A stretch of 17,199 nt of DNA. It comes from JAAZMU01 sp964547725 (lineage in GTDB: Bacteria > Patescibacteriota > Minisyncoccia > Minisyncoccales > Minisyncoccaceae). Numbering within the stretch: the stretch's first letter is position 1; each line of letters opens with the position of its first letter. The notes beneath the pieces are model-generated. The model had not been told where the DNA came from and ran no database searches. It saw only the letters and a program-made list of their open reading frames with translations. This document shows positions 1 through 6,443 of this stretch, piece by piece. The position numbers and the translations under genes were made by a program. The stretch spans positions 1 to 17,199 of the forward strand of contig CAZJOO010000011.1 in the NCBI GenBank assembly GCA_964547725.1, given 5' to 3'.

Positions 1-174
1 ATATTAGGAAACGCTGTTTTGTTAGCAAGTAATGTTTGTCCGATTTCATATAGAAGTATAGACGAAGGCGATTACAAGAAAGGAATTATATTATTCTACG
101 AACAAAACAGTGCATATTTTTTTAAAAAATTGTTTGTTGAACAATTTAAGTTTGCGGTAAATAATTATTTTTAA
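1..174 (+). CDS. C-terminal end of an unknown protein (partial, cut by window start)
   Basis: Frame 1 is open from the first base to a TAA at 172-174, giving 57 residues that begin ILGNAVLLASN and end VNNYF. The pattern of a short strand with GNAVLL, then an acidic turn, a strand (KGIILFYEQ) and an amphipathic helix (FFKKLFVEQFKFAV) resembles the C-terminal sensor end of TrmB-like or PLD-like regulators. That resemblance is weak and is only a guess. The gene ends 11 nt before the next start and is on the same strand, so the two could be co-transcribed. Function is not recognised. Confidence 0.6.
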   Translation: MLGNAVLLASNVCPISYRSIDEGDYKKGIILFYEQNSAYFFKKLFVEQFKFAVNNYF

Positions 175-185
175 TTTTTATATCT

Positions 186-650
186 ATGAATATAAGAAAA
201 GCTAAAATCGAAGATTTGAAAGACGTCGTTACTTTATCTTATAAGTCTGCAATATATCACAAAAATTTAAACGCATATTACGATACCAGTGAGGATGTTG
301 AAGATGTATTAACAAAGTCTTTAAAGGAAAACATCTGTTCTTCAGATAGTTGCATTTTAATTGCAGAAGAAAACAATAAAATAATCGGCTATTTGTTGGC
401 GTTTAAGATTGATAGATTAGAAATGTTCAGGGTCAAGAAGGCAGGTTCAATAGTTGATATTTTTATAGATGAAAACAATAGAAGGATGGGACTGGGAGAT
501 AAATTAGTCGATGAGATTTTTAAATGGTTTAAGGAAAGCAATATTCATTTTGTAGAAATTACGGTCGAGACATCAAACGAAAAAGCAATTAATTTTTGGA
601 ACAGAAAAGGATTCAAAGACGTGGCTATTGAGAAATACTTGATTATATAG
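186..650 (+). CDS. GNAT-family N-acetyltransferase
   Basis: This 154-residue protein has the GNAT layout. It starts with the MNIRKAKIED beta-1/alpha-1 segment typical of acetyltransferases, has a central strand (IIGYLLAFKI), then motif A with VDIFIDENNRRMGLGDKLV, where R-R-M-G-L-G fits the acetyl-CoA pyrophosphate loop Q/R-x-x-G-x-G/A. Motif B follows, ending in EKAINFWNRKGFKD. The family transfers acetyl from acetyl-CoA to an amine; the substrate cannot be read from sequence. The first eight residues equal those of the second GNAT at 2778, suggesting paralogy. No Shine-Dalgarno is visible; the ATG follows an AT-rich stretch after the previous stop. Its TAG stop is followed in the same frame by a Nudix-like remnant. 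Confidence 0.88.
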   Translation: MNIRKAKIEDLKDVVTLSYKSAIYHKNLNAYYDTSEDVEDVLTKSLKENICSSDSCILIAEENNKIIGYLLAFKIDRLEMFRVKKAGSIVDIFIDENNRRMGLGDKLVDEIFKWFKESNIHFVEITVETSNEKAINFWNRKGFKDVAIEKYLII

Positions 651-656
651 AATAAT

Positions 657-875
657 TTTAAAAAGTTTATTAAATATGTTCATTCAATAATTACTAATGC
701 GTTAATTGTGAAAGACGACAAGATATTAATTTCACAAAGAGGGCTAAATGAAAAACACGACCATGGAAAATGGGCCGTTCCTGGAGGAAAAGCAGAAAAA
801 ACAGAAGGGAACGGTAGCTTCTATTTTTATTGTTATAGGAATTTATTATTTGCAGTTTCCTTTTTAAAAAATTAA
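657..875 (+). pseudogene. Nudix hydrolase remnant (N-terminal part only)
   Basis: In the frame that continues from the upstream GNAT stop codon there is an open stretch reading TNALIVKDDKILISQRG, then HGKWAVPGGKAEKTEG. This is the N-terminal half of a Nudix domain (strand, ISQR, then K-W-x-x-P-G-G-K leading into the Nudix box). The rest of the box (E-x7-R-E-x2-E-E-x-G) is missing: after EKTEGN the frame continues with unrelated residues to a TAA at 873-875. There is no ATG, GTG or TTG codon in frame ahead of the homologous part, so the piece has neither a normal start nor an active site. It is probably a decayed gene, or the decayed second half of a GNAT-Nudix fusion. It fills most of the roughly 300-nt gap before the next gene. 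Confidence 0.6.
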
Positions 876-955
876 GAGTAGAATGAATAAAACAGCAGAA
901 AGAAATGCTTGTTTCTTACCATCATATTATCAAGCAAATTGGAATTAGCTTTTAA

Positions 956-1585
956 ATGAAAACCATGAACAAAAAACCAAAAATTATATTATTTGATATT
1001 GACGGAGTTCTTCTTAATCTTCCATATTATTTTAGCGAAGAGATTGTGAAGATGGGATATAAAGAGGCTCATAATGTTTTACAAGAATTTTATTCTAGCG
1101 ACGCACACAAACAGTCTCTTCTAGGAAAGGAAGATTTAGCAAAATTAGTCGAACCTCGCTTAAGGGAGTTCGGATGGGAAAAAAGTTGTGAAGAATATTT
1201 TAATAGCTTATTTGAATTTGAAAGTAAATTCTTTGACAAAGATATGATATCTTTAGTTGAGGGGTTAAGGGATCGTGGAATTGATTGTATGCCATGTACA
1301 GATAAAACTAAAATAAGATTTAATTTTGTTCTCGACAATCTTAAAGATGTTTTTGTTGATGGTTTTGCGTCTTGCAATATTGGTTTTTTAAAAACACAAG
1401 AAGGTTTTTGGGAATATGCGATAAGTAACCTTAAGGAAAGATATCCAAATATTGCGCCTGAGGAAATTGCTTTTTTTGATGACAAACAAGCGAATATTGA
1501 TGTTTCATTAAAATTTGGTTTAAATTCTTTTTTGTTTACAGGCATAGAACAATTTAAAAAAATTTGCAGGATGTATAATTTGTAA
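956..1585 (+). CDS. HAD-superfamily hydrolase
   Basis: This 209-residue protein carries the HAD motifs in order. Motif I is FDIDGV near residue 13 (nucleophile D14, general acid D16). A helical cap spans about residues 25-110. Motif II falls around MPCTDK, with T or S expected here. Motif III lysine is probably in GFLKTQ, and motif IV is FFDDK near residue 173. HAD enzymes are usually Mg-dependent phosphatases acting through an aspartyl-phosphate; the substrate (nucleotide, sugar phosphate or phosphoglycolate) is not evident. The start is either the ATG at 956 or the ATG at 965; both keep motif I and neither has an SD. The next frame begins 2 nt after its stop, so it was probably in an operon with the now broken peptidase gene. 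Confidence 0.85.
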   Translation: MKTMNKKPKIILFDIDGVLLNLPYYFSEEIVKMGYKEAHNVLQEFYSSDAHKQSLLGKEDLAKLVEPRLREFGWEKSCEEYFNSLFEFESKFFDKDMISLVEGLRDRGIDCMPCTDKTKIRFNFVLDNLKDVFVDGFASCNIGFLKTQEGFWEYAISNLKERYPNIAPEEIAFFDDKQANIDVSLKFGLNSFLFTGIEQFKKICRMYNL

Positions 1586-1587
1586 TT

Positions 1588-2291
1588 ATGGGGAAACCAG
1601 TAATAAAACTAAAATTTAACGAAGAATTAGATCGAGACGTGGCTTGGCAATTTTATGGTGCTAAAAAGATTTGCGGTGTAGATTTTTGGGAAGAGAGAGC
1701 GAAAAAATATCATCCAGCATTATCACATAAAGACAGAGCTAAATTCAACGGTTATATTGCTTCTTATTATGAGGAGAATGAAAAAATTATCGGGATGTTG
1801 TCTAGAAAAATTGAAACAAACCTAGAAGGTAAATAAAAAGATTTTTTTAATCTGGTTAATAAAATATTTAACAATTATCCATGGCCTAAAAAAGAGATGG
1901 TGGGTAATTTTTCTATATTTAATTTTTGTCCTAGATTTTTAGAAGAAAGTGAATTCCAGGTTTTTCTTTTTGACGATAAGAATAGTCAACTTTATACGAT
2001 TTTTCATGAATGTCTTCATTTCATGTTTTATGATTTTGCAAAGAAAAAATTTCTTGACAGTTTGGAGAAAATGGACACAGAAAAAGGTGTTTTTTGGGAT
2101 ATGGCAGAAGTATTCAATGCTGTTATTCAAGACACCGATGAATTTATATTATTACATGGGAGAAGAAAAAATATTGGCTATCCGGGGCATAAAGAATTAA
2201 TTGAAAAGGTGTTATGGTATGGGATAAAAATAAAGATGTTTATAGTTGGATAAAAGAGATGTTAAAATATTCGACAGATAAAATTACATAA
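1588..2291 (+). pseudogene. Broken HExxH metallopeptidase-like gene (in-frame stop and frameshift)
   Basis: Two frames that look separate (1588-1836 and about 1837-2253) lie in one reading frame, split by a TAA at 1834-1836. Read through, they form one protein. The N-terminal part (KLKFNEELDRDVAWQF, WEERAKKYHPAL) is followed by a helix, then NNYPWPKK, then CPRFLEESEFQVF, then FHECLHFMFYDFAKKKF. HECLH fits the HExxH zinc signature of a peptidase. The order agrees with a hypothetical family I recall from CPR genomes. Near 2215-2225 the coding sense moves to another frame: the original frame gives IKIKMFIVG and stops at 2253, whereas frame 0 gives DKNKDVYSWIKEML and ends at a TAA at 2289-2291, a more natural C-terminus. 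Two independent lesions argue for a pseudogene; sequencing error is the alternative. Confidence 0.7.
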
Positions 2292-2295
2292 TCGT

Positions 2296-2781
2296 GTGTT
2301 TGAAAAAATAACAGTAACAGCTAAAAAGTATAACGACAAAGAATCTTTAAAGAGTTTTTTTGATAAAATTATTTTTAACAATGATGATTTTTTAGTATTA
2401 ACTTCGAAGAATTTTAAATACATAAAGAATGGAAAAGAAAGGGTTAAGAAAGGCAGGGTTGATTTAATAATTTTTAAAGAAAAATGGTTTAATGCTTTTG
2501 TTTTTTATAAGGACAACGAAAAACAAAAGTTTTATTTTAACATTACGAGTCCTGCCAAAATAGAAAAGGATACTATTGATTATGTTGATATGGATATTGA
2601 TTTAGTTCTTTCGAGCGATTTAGAAGTTTTAGAAATATTAGACCTTAAAGAATTTGAAATAAATAAAAAGGAACATGCGTATACTGATTTTTTTATTAAA
2701 AAATCATTAGAGGCCGTAGAGCAAGTAAAGAGTTTGGAATATAATAAAAGTTTTTTAGATTTAATTGATATGGTTTTATGA
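2296..2781 (+). CDS. DUF402-family protein
   Basis: This 161-residue protein starts at a GTG 4 nt after the end of the broken peptidase frame. The middle (about residues 70-120) reads FVFYKDNEKQKFYFNITSPA, then IDYVDMDIDLVL, then EVLEILDLKEFE. This matches the DUF402 pattern of a Y/F-x-N strand, a D-x-D-x-D metal cluster and a final L-D-x-x-E-F. Characterised DUF402 proteins include nucleoside tri-/diphosphatases and FomD, which hydrolyse phosphoanhydrides with divalent metals; RNase-linked versions also exist. The exact substrate here is unknown. Its TGA overlaps the next ATG (ATGA at 2778-2781), so translational coupling with the following acetyltransferase is likely. Confidence 0.72.
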   Translation: MFEKITVTAKKYNDKESLKSFFDKIIFNNDDFLVLTSKNFKYIKNGKERVKKGRVDLIIFKEKWFNAFVFYKDNEKQKFYFNITSPAKIEKDTIDYVDMDIDLVLSSDLEVLEILDLKEFEINKKEHAYTDFFIKKSLEAVEQVKSLEYNKSFLDLIDMVL

Positions 2782-3308
2782 ATATAAGAAAAGCAAAACA
2801 AGAAGACACAAAAAACATCATTAAGATTATTGAATCTGTTCATATTAATAATGTTAAAAACAGAGATAATGGTTTTTTGGCTAGCAAGGATTTATCAGAA
2901 AGCACATATGAGAGAATGATAAAAAACTATGATTATTGTTATGTTTGTGAACTAGAGGATAGAGTGGTTGGTTTTTTAATTGCTGCGTCGATTGATTTAA
3001 TGGATAAAAAAAGCGAAATATATTCTTTATTATTAGGTAAAAATTTATCAAAAGATTTTATTTATATCTTCCAAATAGGGGTTGATGTAAACTTTCAAAG
3101 AATGGGGGTGGCAAAATCGCTTTACGCTAAATTGTTTGAAGAAACTGAAGGTAAAAGATTAGTAGTGATAACATCCAAAGATCCTTTTAATAAAGCTTCA
3201 AGAGAATTACATTTAAAATTAGGATTTAAAGACATCGATGTTTTTGAATGGACCGATGGAACAGAAAGTTTTGTTTATAATAAAAAAGATCATAGAAATG
3301 ATCTTTAA
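2778..3308 (+). CDS. GNAT-family N-acetyltransferase (second copy)
   Basis: This 176-residue protein begins MNIRKAKQED, almost the same as the GNAT at 186, and shares its layout. A beta-4 strand (IFQIGVDVNFQRMGVAKSLY) contains the Q-R-M-G-V-A acetyl-CoA loop. Motif B ends with KASRELHLKLGFKD, and the last part is EWTDGTESFVYNKK. It is coupled by a 4-nt ATGA overlap to the DUF402 gene. The last codons overlap a hairpin (3285-3306) that serves as terminator for the converging gene. The acceptor substrate is unknown; small-molecule or peptide amines are equally possible. Confidence 0.88.
   Translation: MNIRKAKQEDTKNIIKIIESVHINNVKNRDNGFLASKDLSESTYERMIKNYDYCYVCELEDRVVGFLIAASIDLMDKKSEIYSLLLGKNLSKDFIYIFQIGVDVNFQRMGVAKSLYAKLFEETEGKRLVVITSKDPFNKASRELHLKLGFKDIDVFEWTDGTESFVYNKKDHRNDL
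3285..3306 (-). terminator. Intrinsic terminator for the minus-strand gene at 3305-4036
   Basis: A perfect 9-bp stem (AAAGATCAT at 3285-3293, ATGATCTTT at 3298-3306) closes a 4-nt loop. Read on the minus strand it runs into six T residues (3287 down to 3282) and sits right at that gene's stop codon. The plus-strand side lacks a U-tract, so it mainly serves the minus-strand transcript, though it also overlaps the end of the GNAT gene. Confidence 0.7.
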
Positions 3309-4036
3309 AAAATTAACCGGAAGAAACAAATAGGATTGCATGTCGGTTTTTTCCCGTTATAATCGCATGTTCTAATAAGTTTTGGCTTATCGTCTATTAA
3401 GACGATCATGAATTGCCAGTTATTCATAGCGTGCCAATACCTAGATTGTGTAATCAATACGGCTCGTCTTGATAAGATGTTATAATGCAAGCAATAAGCA
3501 ATAGCCTCTTCTATTAGAAGAGGAGAGAATTTGCCGTTGATTTCATTAATCCGAGTATTGATAACCCAATAAGATTCTTTGGGTAAACCATACGGATAGA
3601 AGTTTTTGATTTTTTCAAAAGAAATTTCGTTTTCTCCACCGATTAATTCCATTTGAGAAGAAATATCAAGAATGCTAGTTCCTATTACTGGCATAATAGG
3701 AAGACATTTTGCGTCTAAATTGTCTCTCATAGGGATTTTCGTAGCTTCTCTTAAAAGTTTTTTTTCTTCTTTTTTCAAATTAGATAAAATTTTTCTTACT
3801 TTCGATTCTTCGATTTTTCCTGATTTAGTTAATTCTTCTAACTTAAGAGAAAGAGTTTCAAGTTGAGAGTCTGCAATTTTTTCAAGCTCCTCTTGAGAAA
3901 AAAATTTTTGTTCCAACACTTCTTGAGAAATTATTCTCAAATACCTTTCGATTTCTATCGGAGATTCTCCTTTAAATTCTCTAGCGATATTAAATACGAT
4001 TTCATCAATATGACGACGATTTTCTATGCTAATCAT
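3305..4036 (-). CDS. Hypothetical protein, helical N-terminus plus C-terminal domain of unknown function
   Basis: I choose the ATG at 4036 (243 residues, MISIENRRHIDEIV). It has a strong SD GGAGG at 4042-4046 with 5-nt spacing, and the promoter -35/-10 lies at 4091-4096/4068-4073, upstream of this start but overlapping or downstream of the longer TTG-start frame that begins at 4096. Residues 1-115 are predicted helical and highly charged (FSQEELEKIADSQLETLSLK, then KVRKILSNLKKEEKKLL). The C-terminal half holds IMPVIGTSILDISSQMELIG, then YPYGLPKESYWVINTR, then LLIEEAIAYCLHYNILSRRA. The latter pattern (EEAIAxxxHYNxL ... SRYW) faintly recalls DUF5701-type proteins. No catalytic motif is evident. 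It is monocistronic, converging on the GNAT operon. Confidence 0.7.
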   Translation of the reverse strand: MISIENRRHIDEIVFNIAREFKGESPIEIERYLRIISQEVLEQKFFSQEELEKIADSQLETLSLKLEELTKSGKIEESKVRKILSNLKKEEKKLLREATKIPMRDNLDAKCLPIMPVIGTSILDISSQMELIGGENEISFEKIKNFYPYGLPKESYWVINTRINEINGKFSPLLIEEAIAYCLHYNILSRRAVLITQSRYWHAMNNWQFMIVLIDDKPKLIRTCDYNGKKPTCNPICFFRLIF

Positions 4037-4067
4037 TTTTTCCTCCATAATGTAAATGAGCTGTTTC

Positions 4068-4096
4068 ACTATATTTGAAAGAATTATAAAAGTCAA
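4068..4096 (-). promoter_or_regulatory. Sigma70-type promoter of the minus-strand hypothetical gene
   Basis: On the minus strand TTGACT (4091-4096) and TATAGT (4068-4073) are separated by 17 nt. The predicted transcription start is near 4061, giving a leader of about 25 nt that contains the GGAGG ribosome-binding site at 4042-4046. Confidence 0.65.
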
Positions 4097-4264
4097 ATAA
4101 TATTTACTTGAAGAATCTAAACATTTTTACTTTTTTAAATCTAGGTTTGAAAACTTTTTCAAACTTAATATTAACCTTGTTGTAATTGATAAAATAATGA
4201 TAAGCTTCTGCTGTTGTGGCAAAACTATTTCTAGTTTTAATTCCTTTCAAAAAGGAGCAAAATA
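4097..4264. other. Intergenic stretch with a possible decayed minus-strand reading frame
   Basis: No supported gene lies here. On the minus strand a frame without a start codon is open from about 4300 down to a stop near 4103. It reads GIKTRNSFATTAEAYHYF, then KFEKVFKPRFKKVKMF. It could be the tail of a lost gene, but it also overlaps the small plus-strand frame at 4265 and could be chance. Confidence 0.2.
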
Positions 4265-4342
4265 ATGAACGTGATGGGTGGAATAGAAAAGATATTGCGT
4301 TTTATCATTGGGTTTTTGCTATTTGACAAAAATGTTATATAG
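4265..4342 (+). CDS. Small hydrophobic ORF, possibly a truncated DUF2892/YgaP-like membrane segment
   Basis: This 25-codon frame starts with an ATG preceded by AGGAG at 4253-4257, 7 nt away, one of the few good SD sites in the window. The product is MNVMGGIEKILRFIIGFLLF plus five residues. The N-terminus resembles the start of DUF2892 membrane domains (NVGxxDRxxRxxxGxxL), which are about 60-65 residues long, so this would be only the first helix. The TAG stop lies inside the operator palindrome of the next gene. It may be a remnant, or a real small membrane peptide whose translation overlaps the downstream promoter. Confidence 0.3.
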   Translation: MNVMGGIEKILRFIIGFLLFDKNVI

Positions 4343-4352
4343 ATATAACATT
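4323..4352 (+). promoter_or_regulatory. Promoter with overlapping operator palindrome for the membrane protein/XRE pair
   Basis: A -35 TTGACA (4323-4328) and a -10 TAACAT (4346-4351) are 17 nt apart. A perfect 10-bp inverted repeat (AATGTTATAT at 4331-4340, ATATAACATT at 4343-4352, 2-nt spacer) fills the spacer and the -10. Binding by a dimeric regulator would block RNA polymerase. The XRE protein encoded by this operon is the obvious candidate, making an autoregulatory loop. Confidence 0.6.
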
Positions 4353-4379
4353 AAGTTATAAATAATTAACATTAATAAT

Positions 4380-4757
4380 ATGTCTAAATTTAATTACAAA
4401 ACAAAACTCTATATAGGTTTCTTAATTTTTATTCTAAGTATCGTTCTTCAAATGGTATGCAATTTAGATAGTTATATTTATTCTTTATTAACAGCCTTAG
4501 CCATATTTTTCTTAGTTTTAGGATTAAGAGAAAAAAGATCTGAAAAAGAAATTAGGAACGATGAAAGAACTACTAAAGTGGCGGCGTACGCAGGACACCT
4601 AACTTTTTATATCACTTTTTTAGTAATAACTATTTTATGGCAAGTAAATTATTTTTTCAATATTAATTTCAACATCGATATTTTGCTCGGCAGTTTATTC
4701 TTTGGACAGCTTGCTACTTATTTTCTTTTGAGTATTTATTACAATAAAAAAATATGA
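4380..4757 (+). CDS. Membrane protein (DUF2178-like), partner of an XRE regulator
   Basis: This 125-residue protein has four predicted membrane helices (about 10-30, 33-49, 72-90 and 100-119). The central soluble loop has KRSEKEIRNDERTTKVAAYA. The N-D-E-R-T-x-K-x-A-x-x-A-G pattern is typical of DUF2178-type membrane proteins, which commonly sit next to small XRE regulators. Its role is unknown; the pairing suggests that it modulates or is controlled by the regulator. It overlaps the next gene by ATGA (4754-4757). The leader after the predicted start site is about 20 nt with no SD. Confidence 0.7.
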   Translation: MSKFNYKTKLYIGFLIFILSIVLQMVCNLDSYIYSLLTALAIFFLVLGLREKRSEKEIRNDERTTKVAAYAGHLTFYITFLVITILWQVNYFFNINFNIDILLGSLFFGQLATYFLLSIYYNKKI

Positions 4758-4945
4758 GAACTAGAATTAAAGAGTTAAGAGCTAAATATAATTTAACTCA
4801 AGAAGATTTAGCTAAAAGAGTTAATGTTAGAAGAGAGACTATTGTTTTTTTAGAAAAAGGGAAATACATGCCATCTTTAAAACTTGCTTATGATGTAGCT
4901 CAGGTTTTTAAGTCTAAGATAGAAGATATTTTTATTATTGATTAA
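4754..4945 (+). CDS. XRE-family (HTH_3) transcriptional regulator
   Basis: This 63-residue protein is a single helix-turn-helix domain. It has RIKELRAKYNLTQEDLAKRV (helices 1-2), VRRETIVFLEKGKYMPSLKL (recognition helix and the conserved E-x-G-K-x-x-P-S-L turn) and AYDVAQVFKSKIEDIF. Small XRE repressors of this size bind palindromic DNA as dimers. It probably regulates its own operon through the inverted repeat at 4331-4352. It is translationally coupled (ATGA) to the upstream membrane protein. Its last codons overlap the -35 of the following gene's promoter. Confidence 0.9.
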   Translation: MRTRIKELRAKYNLTQEDLAKRVNVRRETIVFLEKGKYMPSLKLAYDVAQVFKSKIEDIFIID

Positions 4946-4967
4946 GTTATTATTTTAATAGTATAAT
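4938..4967 (+). promoter_or_regulatory. Promoter for the membrane metallopeptidase-like gene, probably leaderless
   Basis: TTGATT (4938-4943) and TATAAT (4962-4967) are 18 nt apart. The ATG at 4975 is 7 nt after the -10, where transcription would start, so the mRNA probably begins at or within a base or two of the start codon. Confidence 0.55.
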
Positions 4968-4974
4968 ATAAAAA

Positions 4975-5490
4975 ATGATTAACAAAATAATAACAATTCT
5001 AACTTTTCCTGGAGTTATAGCCCATGAATGGGCTCACAAAACGATGTGTGAGCTTTTCGGTGTTAAGGTCCATAAAGTGATTTATTTTTCACCACATGAT
5101 GTTTCAGGGTGTGTTGTGCATGATGAACCGAGAAGGTACGACCAGGTCTTTTGGATTTCCATGGGGCCGCTTTTTTTAAACTCTTTACTAACAGTTATTT
5201 TTACAATAATTGCCATGAATTTTTTTGAAAAAGATTTACTTCTTTCCTGTCTTTTCTTTTGGATTGCTTTTTCTTGCGGGTTACATTCTTTTCCTAGTGA
5301 TGCTGATGCCAAGAATTTATTATCTTACAGTAAAAATGCCTTAAGAAAATGGTACAATCCCATAAATTGGTTGCATTTATTGACTTTTCCCTTAGTTTTT
5401 ATTGTTTGGATAATGAACGAGTTAAAGTTTTTTTGGCTCGACGCTTTATACTCATTTTTATTAATTTATGTTACAATAGTAAACATATGA
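4975..5490 (+). CDS. Membrane zinc-metallopeptidase-like protein (HExxH)
   Basis: This 171-residue protein starts with a hydrophobic segment leading into FPGVIAHEWAHKTMCELFGV. H17-E18-x-x-H21 is a gluzincin-type zinc motif embedded at the membrane. Then follow YFSPHDVSGCVVHDEPRRYD, a membrane span (WISMGPLFLNSLLTVIFTII), LHSFPSDADAKNLL with a candidate third zinc ligand (D), and a final hydrophobic pair. The order FPGxxxHExxH, G-x-V-x-H-D-E-P, SxGP, HSFPS-x-x-D is that of small M50/DUF3267-like membrane peptidases seen in archaea and CPR. Activity is likely but the substrate is unknown. It overlaps the next ATG by four bases (5487-5490). Confidence 0.72.
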   Translation: MINKIITILTFPGVIAHEWAHKTMCELFGVKVHKVIYFSPHDVSGCVVHDEPRRYDQVFWISMGPLFLNSLLTVIFTIIAMNFFEKDLLLSCLFFWIAFSCGLHSFPSDADAKNLLSYSKNALRKWYNPINWLHLLTFPLVFIVWIMNELKFFWLDALYSFLLIYVTIVNI

Positions 5491-5990
5491 ACAAAAACTT
5501 TTTAATAATCTTAATCGTCGTTTTTTTAGCAATAGCTATTTATTTTTACATTAATGAGAACAAAGACTCTCAAGAGCAATTGGGAGAGGGAACCCTTGTT
5601 TTTAAAGAGATTAAAGACCTTAATACAAAATATATTTCTGGACAAACTTGGCCACCTCAAATTACCGTTTCAGAATCTTCTGAATTAGTTTGTAATCAAA
5701 CAGCTATGGAAAGTAGTGTTTCGGAAAGAGTTTACAAAGACAATGTAAACGGTCAAGAATATTGTGTTACTGCCTCAAGCCAAGGCGCTGCGGGTTCGGT
5801 TTATACAGAATATTCTTATTCAACCATTAAGTTTGACAAATTAGTCACATTAGATTTTACTTTGAGATTTGTTGATTGCTACAATTACGATGGAGCCGAG
5901 CAAACTGCTTGTATTTCTGAGAGAGAAACATTTAATCCTAGTAATAACATAGACGAAATTGTTTCAAGTGCTGAATATGTACTTGAATAA
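5487..5990 (+). CDS. Signal-anchored exported hypothetical protein
   Basis: I choose the ATG at 5487 (167 residues) rather than an earlier in-frame ATG at 5349, because the earlier one lies inside the upstream gene and the N-terminus from 5487 is a proper signal anchor: MNKNFLIILIVVFLAIAIYF followed by a polar region. The soluble part has four cysteines (VCNQT, EYCVT, VDCYNYD, TACISE) that could form two disulfides outside the cell. No enzyme motif is seen. An extended -10-like TGT-TACAAT at 5469-5477 may give it a private, near-leaderless promoter in addition to coupling with the metallopeptidase-like gene, which may process or shed it. Confidence 0.72.
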   Translation: MNKNFLIILIVVFLAIAIYFYINENKDSQEQLGEGTLVFKEIKDLNTKYISGQTWPPQITVSESSELVCNQTAMESSVSERVYKDNVNGQEYCVTASSQGAAGSVYTEYSYSTIKFDKLVTLDFTLRFVDCYNYDGAEQTACISERETFNPSNNIDEIVSSAEYVLE

Positions 5991-6005
5991 AATCTGTTAA
6001 AGAAT

Positions 6006-6380
6006 TTATGCTAACTTTTTAATATTTTTTACATTAATAAGAATAGCTCCTTTTGGATGTTCTTTTTTGTTTTCTTTAAGGTTTTTAACAAACTCTGCCC
6101 ACTTGCCAGAAATATGGAATTCAGCCTCTCCTATTAGTTCATATCCTTCACAACCATCTTTCCACTCTTTGTTCCATACGACTAAAGAAACATTATTATT
6201 TTTTTGAATGTTTTTAATCGTTTCTACGATATATATAGCAGATAAAATTATTTTATTTCCTGAAACAACTTTCGGATATCCAACAACAATACAATGAGGT
6301 TTCCCGTCTATGTTGGTTGTTGCTAAAGCCAAAGCGTTTGTTTCAATTAAAAGTTTAATTTTAGAAGTTATTTTATTCAT
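6006..6380 (-). CDS. Pyridoxamine-5'-phosphate-oxidase-like FMN-binding split-barrel protein
   Basis: Using the ATG at 6380 gives 124 residues (MNKITSKIKLLIETN); the longer frame would need a TTG at 6395 within the promoter region. The core reads ALALATTNIDGKPHCIVVGY, KIILSAIYIVETIKNIQKNN, VSLVVWN and YELIGEAEFHI. This is the split beta-barrel order (x-A-T-x-x-x-G-x-P-x-x, then strand, then helix with T-x-x-N-I, then V-x-L-x-x-W, then G-x-A) of the PNPOx/flavin reductase-like class. Members bind FMN or F420 and act as oxidoreductases or heme/flavin binders; the true substrate cannot be assigned. It has its own promoter region (inverted repeat at 6390-6404) after the upstream gene's terminator. 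Confidence 0.75.
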   Translation of the reverse strand: MNKITSKIKLLIETNALALATTNIDGKPHCIVVGYPKVVSGNKIILSAIYIVETIKNIQKNNNVSLVVWNKEWKDGCEGYELIGEAEFHISGKWAEFVKNLKENKKEHPKGAILINVKNIKKLA

Positions 6381-6389
6381 GCTTTTATA

Positions 6390-6404
6390 ATACAATACTT
6401 GTAT
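6390..6404 (-). promoter_or_regulatory. Inverted repeat over the PNPOx-like gene promoter
   Basis: ATACAA (6390-6395) and TTGTAT (6399-6404) form a perfect 6-bp inverted repeat with a 3-nt spacer. On the minus strand TATTAT (6388-6393) is a candidate -10, about 8 nt from the ATG at 6380; no convincing -35 is seen. This could be an operator, and the transcript would be nearly leaderless. Confidence 0.35.
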
Positions 6405-6406
6405 TT

Positions 6407-6434
6407 AAAAAAAAAGACCTTTTCGAAAAAAGGT
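6407..6434 (-). terminator. Intrinsic terminator after the small tautomerase-like gene
   Basis: The stem ACCTTTT (6417-6423) pairs with AAAAGGT (6428-6434). Read on the minus strand it is followed by C and nine T residues (6415 down to 6407). It lies just below the gene at 6444-6722 and separates it from the PNPOx-like gene. Confidence 0.75.
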
Positions 6435-6443
6435 TTTTTGCAC

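Noticed and set aside
883..948. 21-codon plus-strand ORF with ATG before the HAD gene
   Set aside because: No SD, no recognisable sequence and a length expected by chance in AT-rich DNA.
1090..1545. Minus-strand open frame of 151 codons opposite the HAD hydrolase
   Set aside because: It lies entirely antisense to a gene with clear HAD motifs and its translation is serine/leucine-rich shadow sequence without any recognisable domain.
1834..1836. Stop-codon recoding (TAA or TAG read as sense)
   Set aside because: TAA, TAG and TGA all end intact genes elsewhere in the window, and the same peptidase gene also has a frameshift, so decay or sequence error is simpler.
4037..4096. Longer start for the minus-strand hypothetical protein
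   Set aside because: The TTG at 4096 is in the -35 box, upstream of the predicted transcription start; the ATG at 4036 has GGAGG at the right distance.
5349..5486. Upstream in-frame extension of the anchored exported protein
   Set aside because: It overlaps the end of the metallopeptidase-like gene in another frame and would bury the signal anchor; the ATG at 5487 is coupled by ATGA.
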